A DNA stretch of 64,000 bases from Halichondria panicea. Lineage: Eukaryota > Porifera > Demospongiae > Suberitida > Halichondriidae. Below the pieces are notes generated by a model. That model was given only the letters and a program-made list of their open reading frames with translations. It was not told the origin of the DNA and did not search any database. The stretch is taken from assembly GCF_963675165.1 (NCBI RefSeq), contig NC_087381.1:5457378-5521377 (forward strand), read 5' to 3'. The translations under genes and the position numbers were made by a program. Of the stretch, positions 11,696-23,790 are shown piece after piece; position 1 is the first letter of the stretch; each line of letters starts with the position of its first letter.

Positions 11696-12782
11696 CTGGT
11701 GGACCAAAAGTAGAAGAGACGGTCAAATTAGTTGAGTACATGGACAAGTTCTTTGCGCTTTGAACGTTTCTAACTGCGTAGAGGGGGTGCACAAAAGAAA
11801 AGAGTTTCAGTTGCCATATACTTCAGCCGACGACAACCGCCTTACAGTATGTGATAGTAAATATAAAATGTTATGCAAGTTTGATCGCTAATTACAGTGG
11901 CTGGAGAAAGTGTTTCTGCCTTATCTAGAAGACTGGGAGAAGTGGGTAAAATCCATCCCCGACCTCACCACAACAGAACGCAACAATATGCTTCTCAGCT
12001 CAGAGACACGACTAGGATTGAAAATTACATGTGAGGAATATAACAGTGTCTCGTTAGTACTAGCTGGGGGCTGTGTTAGGGTTAATTATTATTATTTTTG
12101 TCACCGATGCTTATCTTTTGCAGGCAAGTGGTTTATTGAACTCGTACACTATCTATTCAAGATACCAGACGTCCAATCCTTCTTAAGCCAAAGAATCTGT
12201 CAAGATCCATTAGAGAATTTCTTTGGGTGCCAAAGACAACGAGGTGGTGTTCATGACATCCCAAATGTTGAAGAATTTACAAAGAACACCCAAGCCCTAC
12301 GAGTCATTAACTCTTTTTGCAAAGGACCAGCTCGTGGGAACTGTATAGAGGTGGTAGTAAACGAAGTTCTACATGACTGTACAGATAGAGAGAACATTAA
12401 TGAACCGTTACCCAAACGCAGAAGACTCAAACTCAAAACATGCTGACTCATTATAAGTATGTACCCAAGGGTGTTAATTGCAATGTCATGGCTACTGTTT
12501 TGATTGCTTATGATGATGATGGATGATGATGAGACATAATTATAATTAATTGAACCCAAAAAACCTCCACCATAAGTTAATCTGAGTCAGAGGCATCTTC
12601 AGGAGTTGGCTGCTGGCAGGGTGTACCTGTAGATCTGGACTTCTCCGTTTTGGCTTTCGGTTTAGAAATTAACTGCTTTCTTACTCCCTTGGATTCTGGG
12701 TAGTCTGTTTCCGAGTGATTTTGAACTTTCAACCCATGCACTTGCCAATGAAAATCCACGAATGTTTACCCAATCTTGGACA
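11696..12782 (+). mobile_element. P-element/THAP9-like transposase fragment
   Basis: The open frame 11910-12446 encodes 178 residues ending in a basic PKRRRLKLK tail. Its second half (QDPLENFFGCQRQRGG, then FTKNTQALRVIN) resembles the C-terminal region of P-element/THAP9-type transposases, where a D-x-L-E-x-F-F-G motif and RGG are typical. A likely intron ends at the acceptor TTTTGCAG around 12124, although the frame reads through. Upstream 11696-11900 encodes further fragments. On the opposite strand 12577-12759 is a short open frame (acidic end EDASDSD) of unknown origin, possibly part of the same element. No terminal repeats found. Family call is from memory of the motif and could be wrong. 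Confidence 0.55.
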
Positions 12783-12840
12783 TTACAGCAGTTAGTACAC
12801 TGCCTCTGAAATGGCTCAGAAAACTGATGACATCACTAAA
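12783..12840 (+). pseudogene. Stub of the sushi-receptor stalk exon
   Basis: About 58 bases (encoding SQYTASEMxQKTDDIT-type residues) match the stalk exon of the first receptor at 3387-3432 almost exactly, then diverge into AT-rich sequence. It marks where the 3' end of the truncated gene once lay, beyond the transposase fragment. Confidence 0.75.
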
Positions 12841-14370
12841 ATTCGGAAATTTTGTGCTATTATAATTATAATTATAGTATCATTCGGTATTATGTTCGTT
12901 TGAATAATTATGATAATTCTCCATTTAGACAGTTGAGATTGAATTTTGACCAAACTTATACAATTATAATTATAATTATAGCCATTATAATTATAGCCAT
13001 TATAATTATAGTTATAATTACGTGCAAAAGTTTTCTCACATGCACTTAGAGAGTTTTGTCTGAACATGTCTGGATATAATATCGCAATTTTTGGTTAATC
13101 AGTAATATCTTTATCAAGGATTAATTTATATGTATCTTGTTTTTGCCAATGAAGAAATTTTTTCTCACCTCTTTCAGCAATAATAATTATTCTACAATAC
13201 TCAACCATATACAGAGTATACTATAATATACACTAATTATATCATACACTGATTACAAGTTCATGCATGCTTGCACTCAGACTAAGCGTTTTTAGTTCAC
13301 TACTTATTTGGCTTTCCATGCATGCTCTCCCACTTGCTCTCCCAATTGTTTCGAGGAAATGCTATCGTCCTGCATACATCAAATCATAAATGGCTTCAGT
13401 GCATGCATGTATATCATGAACAATATATACACTCACGAATTCTCTGTATATATATTTACCTGGGAAGAACCAGATGTCTCTTGTATAGATCTATCTGTAT
13501 TTGAAAACTCATTCAATGCTGGATTCGTTTCATCTTTAGCTTGAAAATCTGTATACATCAATCAAAACCTTATGTAGTTGTTAATTTTACTGAATCTTGA
13601 CATGTGCATGATTGCATTGGCATGTTTGTGTTGCATATAATTATAATTATACAATTTTATCCTTGTGTATATAATTATAACATGCATGTAAATATAGTAT
13701 ATGCATGAACTATACCAGCTGGCAGTGCAGAGGATTGCTGTAAACTTATGGGACCAGGCTCAGATTTTATAGCTGTAGGTAATGAACATTTTAACTCGCT
13801 CCCTGCCAAATTGGTTTCTCTCTGAAACTGGGCATCTGCATGTGTGTGTGTGTGTGCACGTGTTTGGGAGAGGAAATAAAAATGCCATTGGGTGGTAGCT
13901 ACATTCGTCGAATGAGACCACCTTGGTCTCTGACTCAAACGGTCAGACGGGCTGTTATATAAACATGCAGGAAGATAACAAATTAAGCCAACAGAAGAAA
14001 TAACATAATAACATATCTTCTATTCTATAATAGATATGTTGTTATGTTACTAGACTATAATTATGAGCCACTCGTTTCCTGGAAAGTGTGTTTACGGTAG
14101 ATGCTGAATAAACTGAGGCACAGAGATGCGAAATGACTCGCTATAGGTTGACTGCATGTTGCTAAACTATTAGGCTTTGGGATCTAGAAAAATAATATGC
14201 ATTAGTATATCTACACGTAATAGGCATGCACCATTATTATTATAATTATGAGCATTATAATAGAAGTACAAGTCAGTACGAATCATAATACTTTTAGTAT
14301 AAAATGTATATATTAGGCCTGATGGTCGCGATGGAAGTACACTATTTATAGTACATGGGTAATTATCTCA
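12841..14370. other. Non-coding, AT-rich
   Basis: No gene recognised. Contains ATAATTATAATTAT-type tracts (12860-13020), an inverted repeat at about 13996-14049 (arms TAACATAATAACATATCT and its complement), and a short GT run near 13840. Confidence 0.6.
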
Positions 14371-14465
14371 TTATGCCTCGAGGCGTAGCCGCACGAGGGA
14401 TACGGTAAAGCTGACTGTGTGTGTGTGTGTGTGTGTGTGTGTCTGTGTGTCTGTGTGTCTGTGTG

Positions 14466-15360
14466 TCTGTTCCAGCTGTAACTGCTCAACGGTTGCAATG
14501 CGACGAAAACTAACAGCTTCTATAGGCTTCTAGCCACGTTCTCTTGGATTTTGATTCGTGGATTAGCAAACTAAAGCTTCTTTCTCGAGTTATGGCTAGT
14601 TTGACTCACATTGAAGGCTGTTGCAGTCTCTTCAGAATCTTTCATAGCATCATCTGTCCGCACAAACTTTCTATTCAACATATGAGTTAGCCTTGCACTA
14701 AAGCGCTAGCTTTTTGTTAGCTACAAGACTCAGAAAATACCTGTTAAAACAGCTAGCTAGCAGTAGCCATTTGTGAAATTGATCTCTTTGGACACACCCT
14801 TTAATTATTCCTATGGATGTAATGCGCATGCGCGCTCATTCCCCAGATCCAGATCCTCCTGGCAGAATCATATTTTTCTTGAGGGCCTGGTAAGCCACAA
14901 AACACTACTATAGATAACAATATGCATGTACACAAGTCTTTTCTTCTTAAATATTATAATTATACACTGCATGAACTACAGATCCAATTTTCTTCTTTCT
15001 TGAGGTCCTGGTATTAAAGCCACATAATACAACAATAGATGCATGTAATAAGTCTTTTCTTCTCAGTGACTTTATATAGATAAGCTAACTTTATGAAATA
15101 ATTATGCACTTCCGCTTATAATTAATTGAAAACAAAATCTTCTTCTTTGTTGCTTCCTAGATCCTTGAGGTCCTGGTATAAGCAGCCACAAAACACAACA
15201 ATGATACCATAATTATACAATTGCAAGTCAGTTTTAGACAGATTATTTTATACACTTTTCCTCTTCTATACTTTCTCTTCTATACTTTTGAGCGAAAGCA
15301 AATCATGGCGAGAGGCATTAGCACAGCGCCAGCTTGAACACTAGTTGGCATTCTGTACTA
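14466..15360. repeat. Left long arm of inverted pair
   Basis: Runs from TCTGTTCCAGCTGTAACTG through to GCCAGCTTGAACACTAGTT. It contains three spaced copies of a GAGG(T/G)CCTGGTA...AGCCACA(A/T)AA subrepeat (near 14880, 15003, 15166). The reverse complement is found at 20178-20884, with indels and two subrepeat copies. Confidence 0.8.
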
Positions 15361-15791
15361 GTGTTAATAGATAGAGTCATGCATGTGGTCATGCATTGTT
15401 ACTTGTGCGGTGACATGCATGCATGGGTCTTTGGAAAAGAATAATATTTATAAGCAATTTGCAAAGGTTGTTAACTTGAGCATAAATGAATAACAAGTAA
15501 TATCTCGAGAATACGTATAAACAGAACACCTACCCACCCACCCAATCTACCAACCCCTATAGTGTAATTATGTGCGTACTACTATAAACGATAATAATTA
15601 TAGGCACATCACATCACAATTAAGATTTGATTTTCAGACTATTCATGCACTAAATACATGCAACCATAGATAGAAGAAGGAAAGGGATTGGAAACGCATC
15701 ACGTGATGCTCTATCAATTGTACGTGTGACGTCATAACTAGAGGCTAGTTGCCTAATTATGATGTCATATTGAGGGGTGTGGCTTCCTGTC

Positions 15792-16340
15792 TCAAATTTT
15801 CCGGCGCAGAGCGCCAGGGGCAATCCCATTTGAGTGGTGTTTCACACCAACAAGTGGCCCCCCAAACCTTTTAACTGTTCCTACTCCACTGTAATTATAT
15901 ATAAACAAGTGTAATCTTTGACTAGCTAAAACAAGTGATATCTTGCATGTGTATATTGTAAGTACTGTTTTAGCTATACATGCCAATTATAATTATACTG
16001 CATGTATATATTATGTACCTGCAACAATATCTTTCGAAGATGTGCCAAGTGTGCCTATTACTTTTCCTTTTATAAGCACGCTCCCGTCATAGTTGAAGTA
16101 AGCAATGGGGCGAAGATAGCTCACAGGTATTTTTTCCTCAGTTTCATCAGGATCTGGGCCAGATTTCAGCTCATGTAGTTCCGGCATGAAGTATTTTTCA
16201 TCATTGGAAATGATGTAAGGTGGGACTCGTGTACTCATTCTTTCACATAACGACAGTGCACTTTGAGCGAAGCCGTTCACAGTATTCGAATCTAACTTCT
16301 GGTTTATAATATCATCCTCTATCTTTTGGCTCAGCTCAGG
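15792..16340 (-). CDS. Unknown protein, two 3' exons
   Basis: Not recognised. Exon 16019-16340 (322 nt, phase 0 to 1) has clean splice sites on both sides and encodes about 107 residues, beginning PELSQKIEDD and containing PYIISNDEKYFMPEL and FNYDGSVLIKGKVIG. Exon 15792-15880 joins in phase (using acceptor GAGTAG) and ends RRKI-stop. Phase 0 at the 5' end is compatible with the exons at 26606-27489, so these could be the end of that gene with a ~10-kb transposon-filled intron, or a captured fragment inside the surrounding element. Both options are inference. Confidence 0.4.
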
Positions 16341-16865
16341 CTGCAGTACACATCATCAAATGCAAATGCATGCATGCAAGTTGTGACACAAGTACCACAT
16401 TGAATATAAAATTGGCTCAGTAGTGATGTAGGCCTGAAGGCGAACAGCACTACTGTTATATATCTGTGAAGCTGATTAACCTGATTTGTTGCATTCCTGT
16501 GTACACATCACACACCCAGAGGAGGTACGACATGCGTGCCTTGATTAGGCTAATTGCCTCTGCAATAACCTTGAGCGTGGGTGTAATTATATCTCGATTA
16601 TCCGCCCATGCACGGTCAATATTATTGCGGATCGAGACAATTAGCCTATCCTCTGCCACACACCTAGTTTAACTATATATAATTATTATACTTGTTGTCT
16701 AGCAAAACCGGCAACAACCATTGTTATGACTCCGTTTGACTGTGGTTTTATAATGATATTCATAATTTTTTTGCCTGCCCTTGGTGGTCTGTTTTTTGGA
16801 GATTAAAAGTCCGTGAAACATATAATTTTGTGTGGCCTTACTGTGCATGTCAGTCTATAATTTTA

Positions 16866-17165
16866 TATGCCAATAGATACTGCATGCATATGGGGTGTTA
16901 TCTGTGTCAAAATGACTATGACAATGTACACACACGTGCATTCATATGCACGTTACAATATGCATGTCACCATGTATAAATGCACTTTACAACATGCATG
17001 TCACCATGCATATGCACGTTACAATATGCATGTCAGCATTCATATGCACCTTACAATATGCATGTCACCATGCATGCGCATATGCACGTTACAATATGCA
17101 TGTCAACATAAATAATACGCATGGCAATACATGTTACAATAGGCATTATACATACATGTTATAGG
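16866..17165. repeat. Inverted pair (left), CATATGCATGTCA-rich minisatellite
   Basis: Begins with GGGGTGTTATCTGTGTCAAA and continues as repeats of ATGCACGTTACAATATGCATGTCA about every 30 bases. The reverse complement, same order, is at 19760-20044. Open frames here are by-products of the repeat. Confidence 0.85.
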
Positions 17166-17235
17166 TTACACTATATGCATGTCAATATGATTATCCACAT
17201 GCATATATGGCATGCGTATTGTATGCATTTACATG

Positions 17236-17587
17236 TACCGTAAGATCTCGATTTAAAGCGACACTTTTTAATAATTACAAAGTCAGAGGTCCCACTTTTG
17301 GAGGTTGAAAAATTATTGAAGTCCTGGTGTCGCATATTTAGAGGGTCGCATCTAATTGGAGGTAACTTTACAGAGTCTACTTGCCTCGATTTCAGGCCGC
17401 TTAAAAACACTGATTTTCCAGTGGGCTACAATCGAGGCTAGGGAGTGGCTACATTTACCTCTATTTAGAACGCGACATTAAAAAATAATTGTCAGTGCAG
17501 CTGTCGCACTTTTAGAGGTCAGACAATTGCTGAAACTCCTGGGTGTCGCATATTTGGAGGGTCGCCTTAAATCAAGGTCTTACGGTA
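17236..17587. mobile_element. MITE, TACCGTAAGATCTCGATTTA ends
   Basis: About 350 bp with imperfect terminal inverted repeats: TACCGTAAGATC... at the left and ...GGTCTTACGGTA at the right, including matched GTCGC(A/C) blocks about 100 bp in from each end. No coding capacity. Confidence 0.8.
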
Positions 17588-17768
17588 CGTATGCATTACA
17601 ATGATTATATCGTGTTCAATAATAATTGGTAGATCTAGGCGGGGAAAGGGTGGGTGGAGTCTAAATTTAATTAGAGTGACAAGTACATGTAAGTGCAAGT
17701 GCTCATCATATAGAATAGTCGAGACTATAATTACATTGCAGCTAGTGCAGTGCTAGCTAGATATACAG

Positions 17769-18362
17769 TAGCCTCGATTCCAGGCCGCTCTCAGTTGAGA
17801 AAGACGGCCTGGTATACACTGTCTGCGCATGCGTCAGTTGCCCCAAGATTCTTGGGGATCGAGATATCTTAGTAAATTAGTCAGTATATTGTATATTTTA
17901 CAATGATGTCATTGCACAAATCACAGCAGTTTTAATAAAATAACACAGCTACTTACAACATTTACGACCTAGACTAGTGACTAGTTTTGTTGTGATGGCT
18001 TCTACTTCTGTTCTGCTCTTGCTCAAGCTCTCTCCAGTGTTGAAAAGTCAGATTTTGTCTTCTTTTGTACTGTGGTAGAGTGGTAGGCGTTTTTCTGTCA
18101 GTACCAACCGGCTCTGGCAAATTTACTTGCTTCCAGACACTTGTTTGATGCCATCTCAGTAAGATCAGTGCTCCTCGTATGAGCCTAGAGTTGTGATGGC
18201 GATTTCTCTCTCTTGACACTAAATAGTTAATCAACCACGTGGGTGACCATAGTACAAAAGGTTAATTACAAAGAGTTTTACTAACAAATTTACTATTGAA
18301 TCCACCCACGCGCAAACAGTGGTTACCAGGCCCTCTAGTGAGAGGGGCTGGGATCGAGGGTA
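17769..18362. mobile_element. MITE-like element, TAGCCTCGATTCCAGGCC ends
   Basis: Left end TAGCCTCGATTCCAGGCCG and a second GGCCTGGTATAC...GCATGCGT block; right end mirrors these (GCGCAAACAGTGG...CCAGGCC...GGGATCGAGGGTA). About 594 bp. A relative lies at 53024-53630 and a solo end at 38722-38757. The minus-strand open frame at 17974-18234 is unrecognised. Confidence 0.65.
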
Positions 18363-18901
18363 GATATACAGTTAACTCTTTCCTTGGCAATCTGTTGTAG
18401 AAATTACAACAACGGTAACGAATCGTTATGATGAATTAGATGAAGTTGTATGTGAGCTCCTCCCTGACAAACAAACTGTAGTCTAGGTAACGGCCTTATC
18501 AGTCAAGTAGGCTAAAAATCTGTGTCCTTTGATGTAAGCTTTGATGTCTCTTTGTGCATATGTAGTTAAAAAAAAAAAAAAGAAACCTTTGACTAGAGTA
18601 GCAGTAGTAGTAGGAAGAGTAGCAGTAGTAGTAGCAGTGCAAACAGGACTAGACTAGATTAAAAAGTTGGTGGAAAGAATAACTGACCGTTTGGACGTCA
18701 CCTGGCTGCCAGACTTTCATCTGGACTCTTCCCCCTGAGTAGCTGGCCTTCTCTAAGCCACAAAACTGAGCAAGAAGCTGAAGAAGCAGCTAGACAGAGA
18801 CATGTACCTAGCCTTGAGAATTGGGAGGTGTGGCTCAACTAGTTAGCCCAGCCCAGAGGAATTGTTACCGTGGGTACTGAACAACCGTAGAAGTAGGGCT
18901 A

Positions 18902-18969
18902 CCCTAGTTGGGCGGAGCCCGACCGTCCCTGACGGGAGGTCGGGTTGCAAGCCTATCTGGGATTTGTTC
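18902..18969. repeat. Perfect 68-bp inverted repeat, left arm
   Basis: Exact reverse complement of 19158-19225, separated by 188 bp. GC-rich core (GGGCGGAGCCCGACCGTCCC). Immediately inside lies an 18-bp palindrome, GCGCCACTATAGTGGCGC, around 18971-18989. Confidence 0.95.
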
Positions 18970-19157
18970 TAGCGCCACTATAGTGGCGCCCTATCAGATT
19001 GCAGCATTTTTCACGTGGCTTGGTTACACTTCCGCTTGCATCTAGTTGCAAAACCGCATGCAGTATTGCTGTGCCATCCTTGTGGTTTACATGTCATCAA
19101 GTCGGTTAACACCCACTTGAGAATAATAATATTCATAGCAGTACTACATAATGCGCA

Positions 19158-19225
19158 GAACAAATCCCAGATAGGCTTGCAACCCGACCTCCCGTCAGGG
19201 ACGGTCGGGCTCCGCCCAACTAGGG
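19158..19225. repeat. Perfect 68-bp inverted repeat, right arm
   Basis: Exact complement of 18902-18969. No gene in the 188-bp spacer. Confidence 0.95.
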
Positions 19226-19759
19226 CTACCCCTGGCTTTACTGAATTAACTAGCTGTGTCTGCTGTCTAGTTGGACCAGATTTAGCTAGATAATGGGGTA
19301 GAGAATAGTTGAGCGGTGCTGTGTGTAGCTTGAACTGTACTGGCTGGCAAGAATCTAGTAAGCACCCTATGCACTGATAACTCGTCAGAATGGAGGGTAT
19401 GTTCTAGGGATCTGGACAGCTGTACATCCAAAGGAGCCAGGGAGTGCCAATCATCTTCTCCCAGTCTCTGACACGCTAAACAAAACGACCTAGAACTGGG
19501 AGTCCCAGCTAGAATTGCTAGCCGGATCTAGACTAATAGAATGACATGGAGGCGTGGTGAGGCCGGATCCACACTAATTGATCGACCTAAGACGCTCCTG
19601 TTCCAGACTTTCACGAATGGTAAGGAAAGGGTTAAGTTATGGACACAGCAGCAGCAGAAAAAAGAACTATTATAAGCAAACTGAACGCACTCATGTTGCA
19701 GCTCGATCTCAGCAACAATGATTCTATTGATTAACGTATATGAATGTTGATGTATAATT

Positions 19760-20044
19760 ATTGTAACATGTATTGCCATGCGTATTATTTATAATTTATG
19801 AACGTGCATATACATGGTGACATGTATATTGTAACGTGCATATGCATGTTGTCATGCATAATTATTGTAAAGTGCATATGCATGTTGTCATGCATATTGT
19901 AACGTGCATATACATGGTGACATGCATATTGTAACGTGCATATGCATGTTGACATGCATATTGTAATGTGCATATGAATGCACGTGTGTGTATACATTGT
20001 CATAGTCATTTTGACACAGATAACACCCCATACATGCATGCAAT
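19760..20044. repeat. Inverted pair (right) of the CATATGCATG minisatellite
   Basis: Mirror of 16866-17165, ending with TTTGACACAGATAACACCCC. The two copies flank the inner part of the composite element. Confidence 0.85.
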
Positions 20045-20177
20045 GGCAGTTCATCACCATCTGAACTATGGCTTATATTGGCACACTGCATGTTTCTTTT
20101 GATCTGAGAGGTCAAAATGGAACAACCACTTGTTGCCCAGTGCTCTGTATATGGCATGTTGCATCACTACCATAACT

Positions 20178-20884
20178 AGTGTTCAAGCTGGCGCTGTGCT
20201 AATGCCTCTCGCCATGATTTGCTTTCGCTCAAAAGTATAGAAGAGGAAGTATAGAAGAGGAAAAAGTGTATAGTCTAAAACCAAGAGTTCATAATAGACC
20301 AATGTTGTATTGTGAACTCTTGCTAAAACTGACTTGCATCGATCTATATTCAATTGTATAATTATGGTATCATTGTTGTGTTTTGTGGCTGCTTATACCA
20401 GGACCTCAAGGATCTAGGAAGCAACAAAGAAGAAGATTTTGTCGACTGTATTCTGGTATCATTGTAGTGTTTTGTGGCTTACCATGACCACAAGATTTCT
20501 GCCAGGATCTGGGGTTTACAATGGATTCTCTCACACGTGGTAATGAGCGCATGCGCAGGAATAAGGGGTGTGTCGGCAAGTTACAAGAAATTAAGAATGG
20601 CTACTAAAATAGCTAGCTTCTTTAACAGCTCTTTCTGACTATTGTATAGCTAACAAAAAGCTAGCGCTTTAGCGTAAGGCTAACTTATAATATTATGTTG
20701 AATAGAAAGTTTGTGCGAACAGATGATGCGGCCTTCAATGTGAGTCAAATAGTCATAACTCGAGAAAGAAGCCTTAGTTTGCTAATCCACGAATCAAAAT
20801 CCAAGAGATCGTGGCTATAAAAGCCTATAGAAGCTGTCAGTTTTTGTTGCATTGCAACCGTTGATCAGTTACCGCTGGAATACA
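20178..20884. repeat. Right long arm of inverted pair
   Basis: Reverse complement of the left arm, from AACTAGTGTTCAAGCTGGC to the TTCCAGC-equivalent end near 20880, where the CACTG element begins. The missing tip of this arm resumes at 26053. Confidence 0.8.
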
Positions 20885-21600
20885 CACTGTAAAAACTGGA
20901 AAGTGACCGTCACCACCAAAAGGTAGTGAAACGGCTGCCACAATAGTCACCGCAAATCGACTGGTGACCCTCACCACTTTTTCAAATCACTACATTTAAG
21001 TAGTGACGATCACTACATTTAGGTAGTGAACATCACCAGAACTAGTAAAAATCACTATACAAAAATTCTGAAAATGTGCACAGAAAATAATAACAAGCAT
21101 TATGCTTACTAGCCTAACAGAGTATAATAATGACAGTGTCTAATGGCTTGAGTTGATCATCAGTTCTTGGCTGTCTTTACATCCCAACCTCCTCCCTCCT
21201 CCTGTATATGCATGAAGGAGAAAGTATGTTTATTTCATTGACAAAATTAATAATAGAGTCAACTATGTAGGTTGGAAGTGTATAATTATACAAATTAGAT
21301 TATGTGCCGGGGGATATCGCATGATTAACAACAAAACTTTTGCATACCTACTGAGCTTCAATTATACGCGCATGTGTACTGGTAAACCACGTTTACGTTT
21401 TCGTTGGTAAGTTTTTGTAATTACCTGCTATGTATAATTAATTATAAGCCAAATAAAGTAATCCATGATGTCACAAATACTGGAGTATGAAAACAATGCG
21501 TGAAGCTGAGCCAATTATAGCTACAGAAAATAGCAGGCACAACTATGTTTACAAGAAGAAGTATCGGCCCAGACTATAGTGGTATACCTGAACAGCACAC

Positions 21601-21800
21601 TGGAGAGCCAGGGAGGCGATGCAAATTCTTATTACTCTATATAAAGCAGTAATCAATTATTGTGAGCAGAACAATAAGGTTTGGAAGAACTGCTATACTG
21701 TGGAGAGCCAGGGAGGCTATGCAAATTCTTATTACTCTATATAGAGCAGTAATCAATTATTGTGAGCAGAACAATAAGGTTTGGAAGAACTGCTATACTG
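21601..21800. repeat. 100-bp tandem duplication
   Basis: 21601-21700 and 21701-21800 begin with TGGAGAGCCAGGGAGGC and end with GAACTGCTATACTG; they differ at only a few bases. Non-coding. Confidence 0.95.
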
Positions 21801-21951
21801 CAAGCATTGTCAAAACAATTAATAGCTTGCTATAAATAATTCAAAATGAATGTAAACAATGGGTCTGCCTAAAACTCTGAAGAGGAACAACTTGCTATCA
21901 TAATCATACTGAAAATTAAGGTCAATGTGCTACAGGTGGCAGATTCATAAT

Positions 21952-22262
21952 TATTTGCGTGATCAGAGGCCGCGGTTACTTATTTTCCTGGCAAAAAATG
22001 CTACAATTTGTAAGGCCAATAGGTACAATTTTCTTTCATCTGCACACATTCAAACTCCGCCATGGGACAGTCTCTTAACTAAAGCACTAGCAAGCTGCTA
22101 CCAAGCTAACTGGCACATAGATACCGTGCAGTATCAATAAGCATGGCTCCCACTGCAGATATGTCTCAGCAAAGGTCAAAGTTCACTGAGGCTACCAATA
22201 AAGATGCAATTGAGATGCTACTATTCCACCTTTATAATTGTAAGAGCGGCCTCTGATCAAGC
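21952..22262. mobile_element. MITE with GATCAGAGGCCG ends
   Basis: Left GATCAGAGGCCGCGGTTAC, right GAGCGGCCTCTGATC. About 300 bp. A relative without a clear right end lies at 23330-23610, sharing CAAGCTGCTACC, AGATACC and TCAAAGTTCACTGAGGCTAC. Confidence 0.7.
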
Positions 22263-23616
22263 ACAATTTATATACATACAGATTAGGGGGTGTTTAGTAA
22301 CCTAGTAACAACAATTCTACAAATCTTTTGCTGACTTTATAGGCTAAGTACAAAGATGTGATACGAAGAGAGGTTGAAGTAAGACAATTATTTTTGGAAC
22401 AAAATGAACTGTTACACTCTTGTTTTGTGTGCAAAAGCAGGACTAACAGAACTAACATATTAATCACTGACAACAAATTGTGGCAATACGGCAGCAGCAT
22501 GCACATACCTTGATTTATGTCTATACTTAGGGTGTCCAGTAGTATGGTTGCTCCACACGTTTTTTTTTACTTCATATCCTGCAAGTCAATTACAACAGTT
22601 ACTGAACGCAATAGTGTGTAACAACAATAACAGTATAAATAAACGCGCTGCAGGTGCTGATGCCTTGTCCACTATTTATGGCAGTAAACCTCCGAGGACG
22701 AAGGCGAAGTCTCGAGGCCAAGGATGGTTTAACGTTGCCATAAATTTTATAATTATAATTATACCCACTGAAATGAAAAATGCTTGCTATATATACCTAA
22801 GCTAACTCACCTTGCAAGGACTAGTAAACAGTTAAAAACTATTGAAAATGAACGAAAAGCGTGTGCATATATATAGCTTGTATAGCCAGTGCTAAACTTC
22901 TAGCGCTACGCACTAACTTGTCCATGTGTAACGAGCCTATCCCATTGCTAACTTATTTTTGGCTGTTTGTGTATTATAGATCTAACAAAATCAGTGCGCC
23001 CTTAAGGCAACGGAGTTTATGGTAGTGAAACTCCACCCAGTTGCTATGATACAACCCAAGCGGGACATAAAGCTAATACATAATGATGACATGATTGCTG
23101 CGACACTTAAAGACAAAACACTGCATGCAACGGCATTCCAAGTATTAGAGCAAAATTACCCATAACTCGGGAACGATGAAATGGCTATAGAGCCTTTACA
23201 TTATACTTGCACTTCGTGTTCATTGTAACAGCTATGGCAATCTACACACAGACAGACAGTCACATACACACACAAACACAACTACTGTTGTGTCGCTCAT
23301 CTGTATAATAATATTATTAGCATGTATATGCTTGATCAGAGGCTGTGCGCATGGCTACTAAATGTTCATTTTGCTGACAAAGGAGGCTACAATTCGAGAG
23401 AGCACATTGTTCAAGAGAGGTGTTTATTAGCCCTAGCTAATTGTTTAAGTTATTTTTACTCGAACTATGCCATGAGAAAGTCTTCTAAAAGCACTACTTA
23501 AGCAAGCTGCTACCCTAGCTAGCTGCTACCATAGATACCAATCAACCACGTGCAGAGACATAGCCTCAAAGTTCACTGAGGCTACTATTTGAGTGCGGCC
23601 TTCAAGCATATAACGG

Positions 23617-23790
23617 TACCTAACAATTAAGCTGCAACCGTAGATACCAGTATTAATATGGCTGCCAAGTGCAGATACACATAGCCTCAAAGTTCACTGA
23701 ACCTAACAATTAAGCTGCAACCGTAGATACCAGTATTAATATGGCTGCAAGTGCAGAGACACGTAGCCTCAAAGCTCACTGAGGCTACTA
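23617..23790. repeat. Tandem duplication, about 84 bp
   Basis: Two copies starting CCTAACAATTAAGCTGCAAC and ending in CTCAAAG(T/C)TCACTGA. They lie at the right end of the MITE relative. Confidence 0.85.

Noticed and set aside
12577-12759. 60-residue minus-strand frame ending in an acidic tail
   Set aside because: Possibly part of a transposon protein, but no motif recognised and no exon partners found; not called as a gene.
16456-16659. 67-residue minus-strand frame
   Set aside because: Lies over an inverted MITE-like block related to the element at 61162; no splice support.
16867-17164. MHVTICMS-type open frames, also at 19785-20157
   Set aside because: Products of the CATATGCATG minisatellite, mirrored on the two arms.
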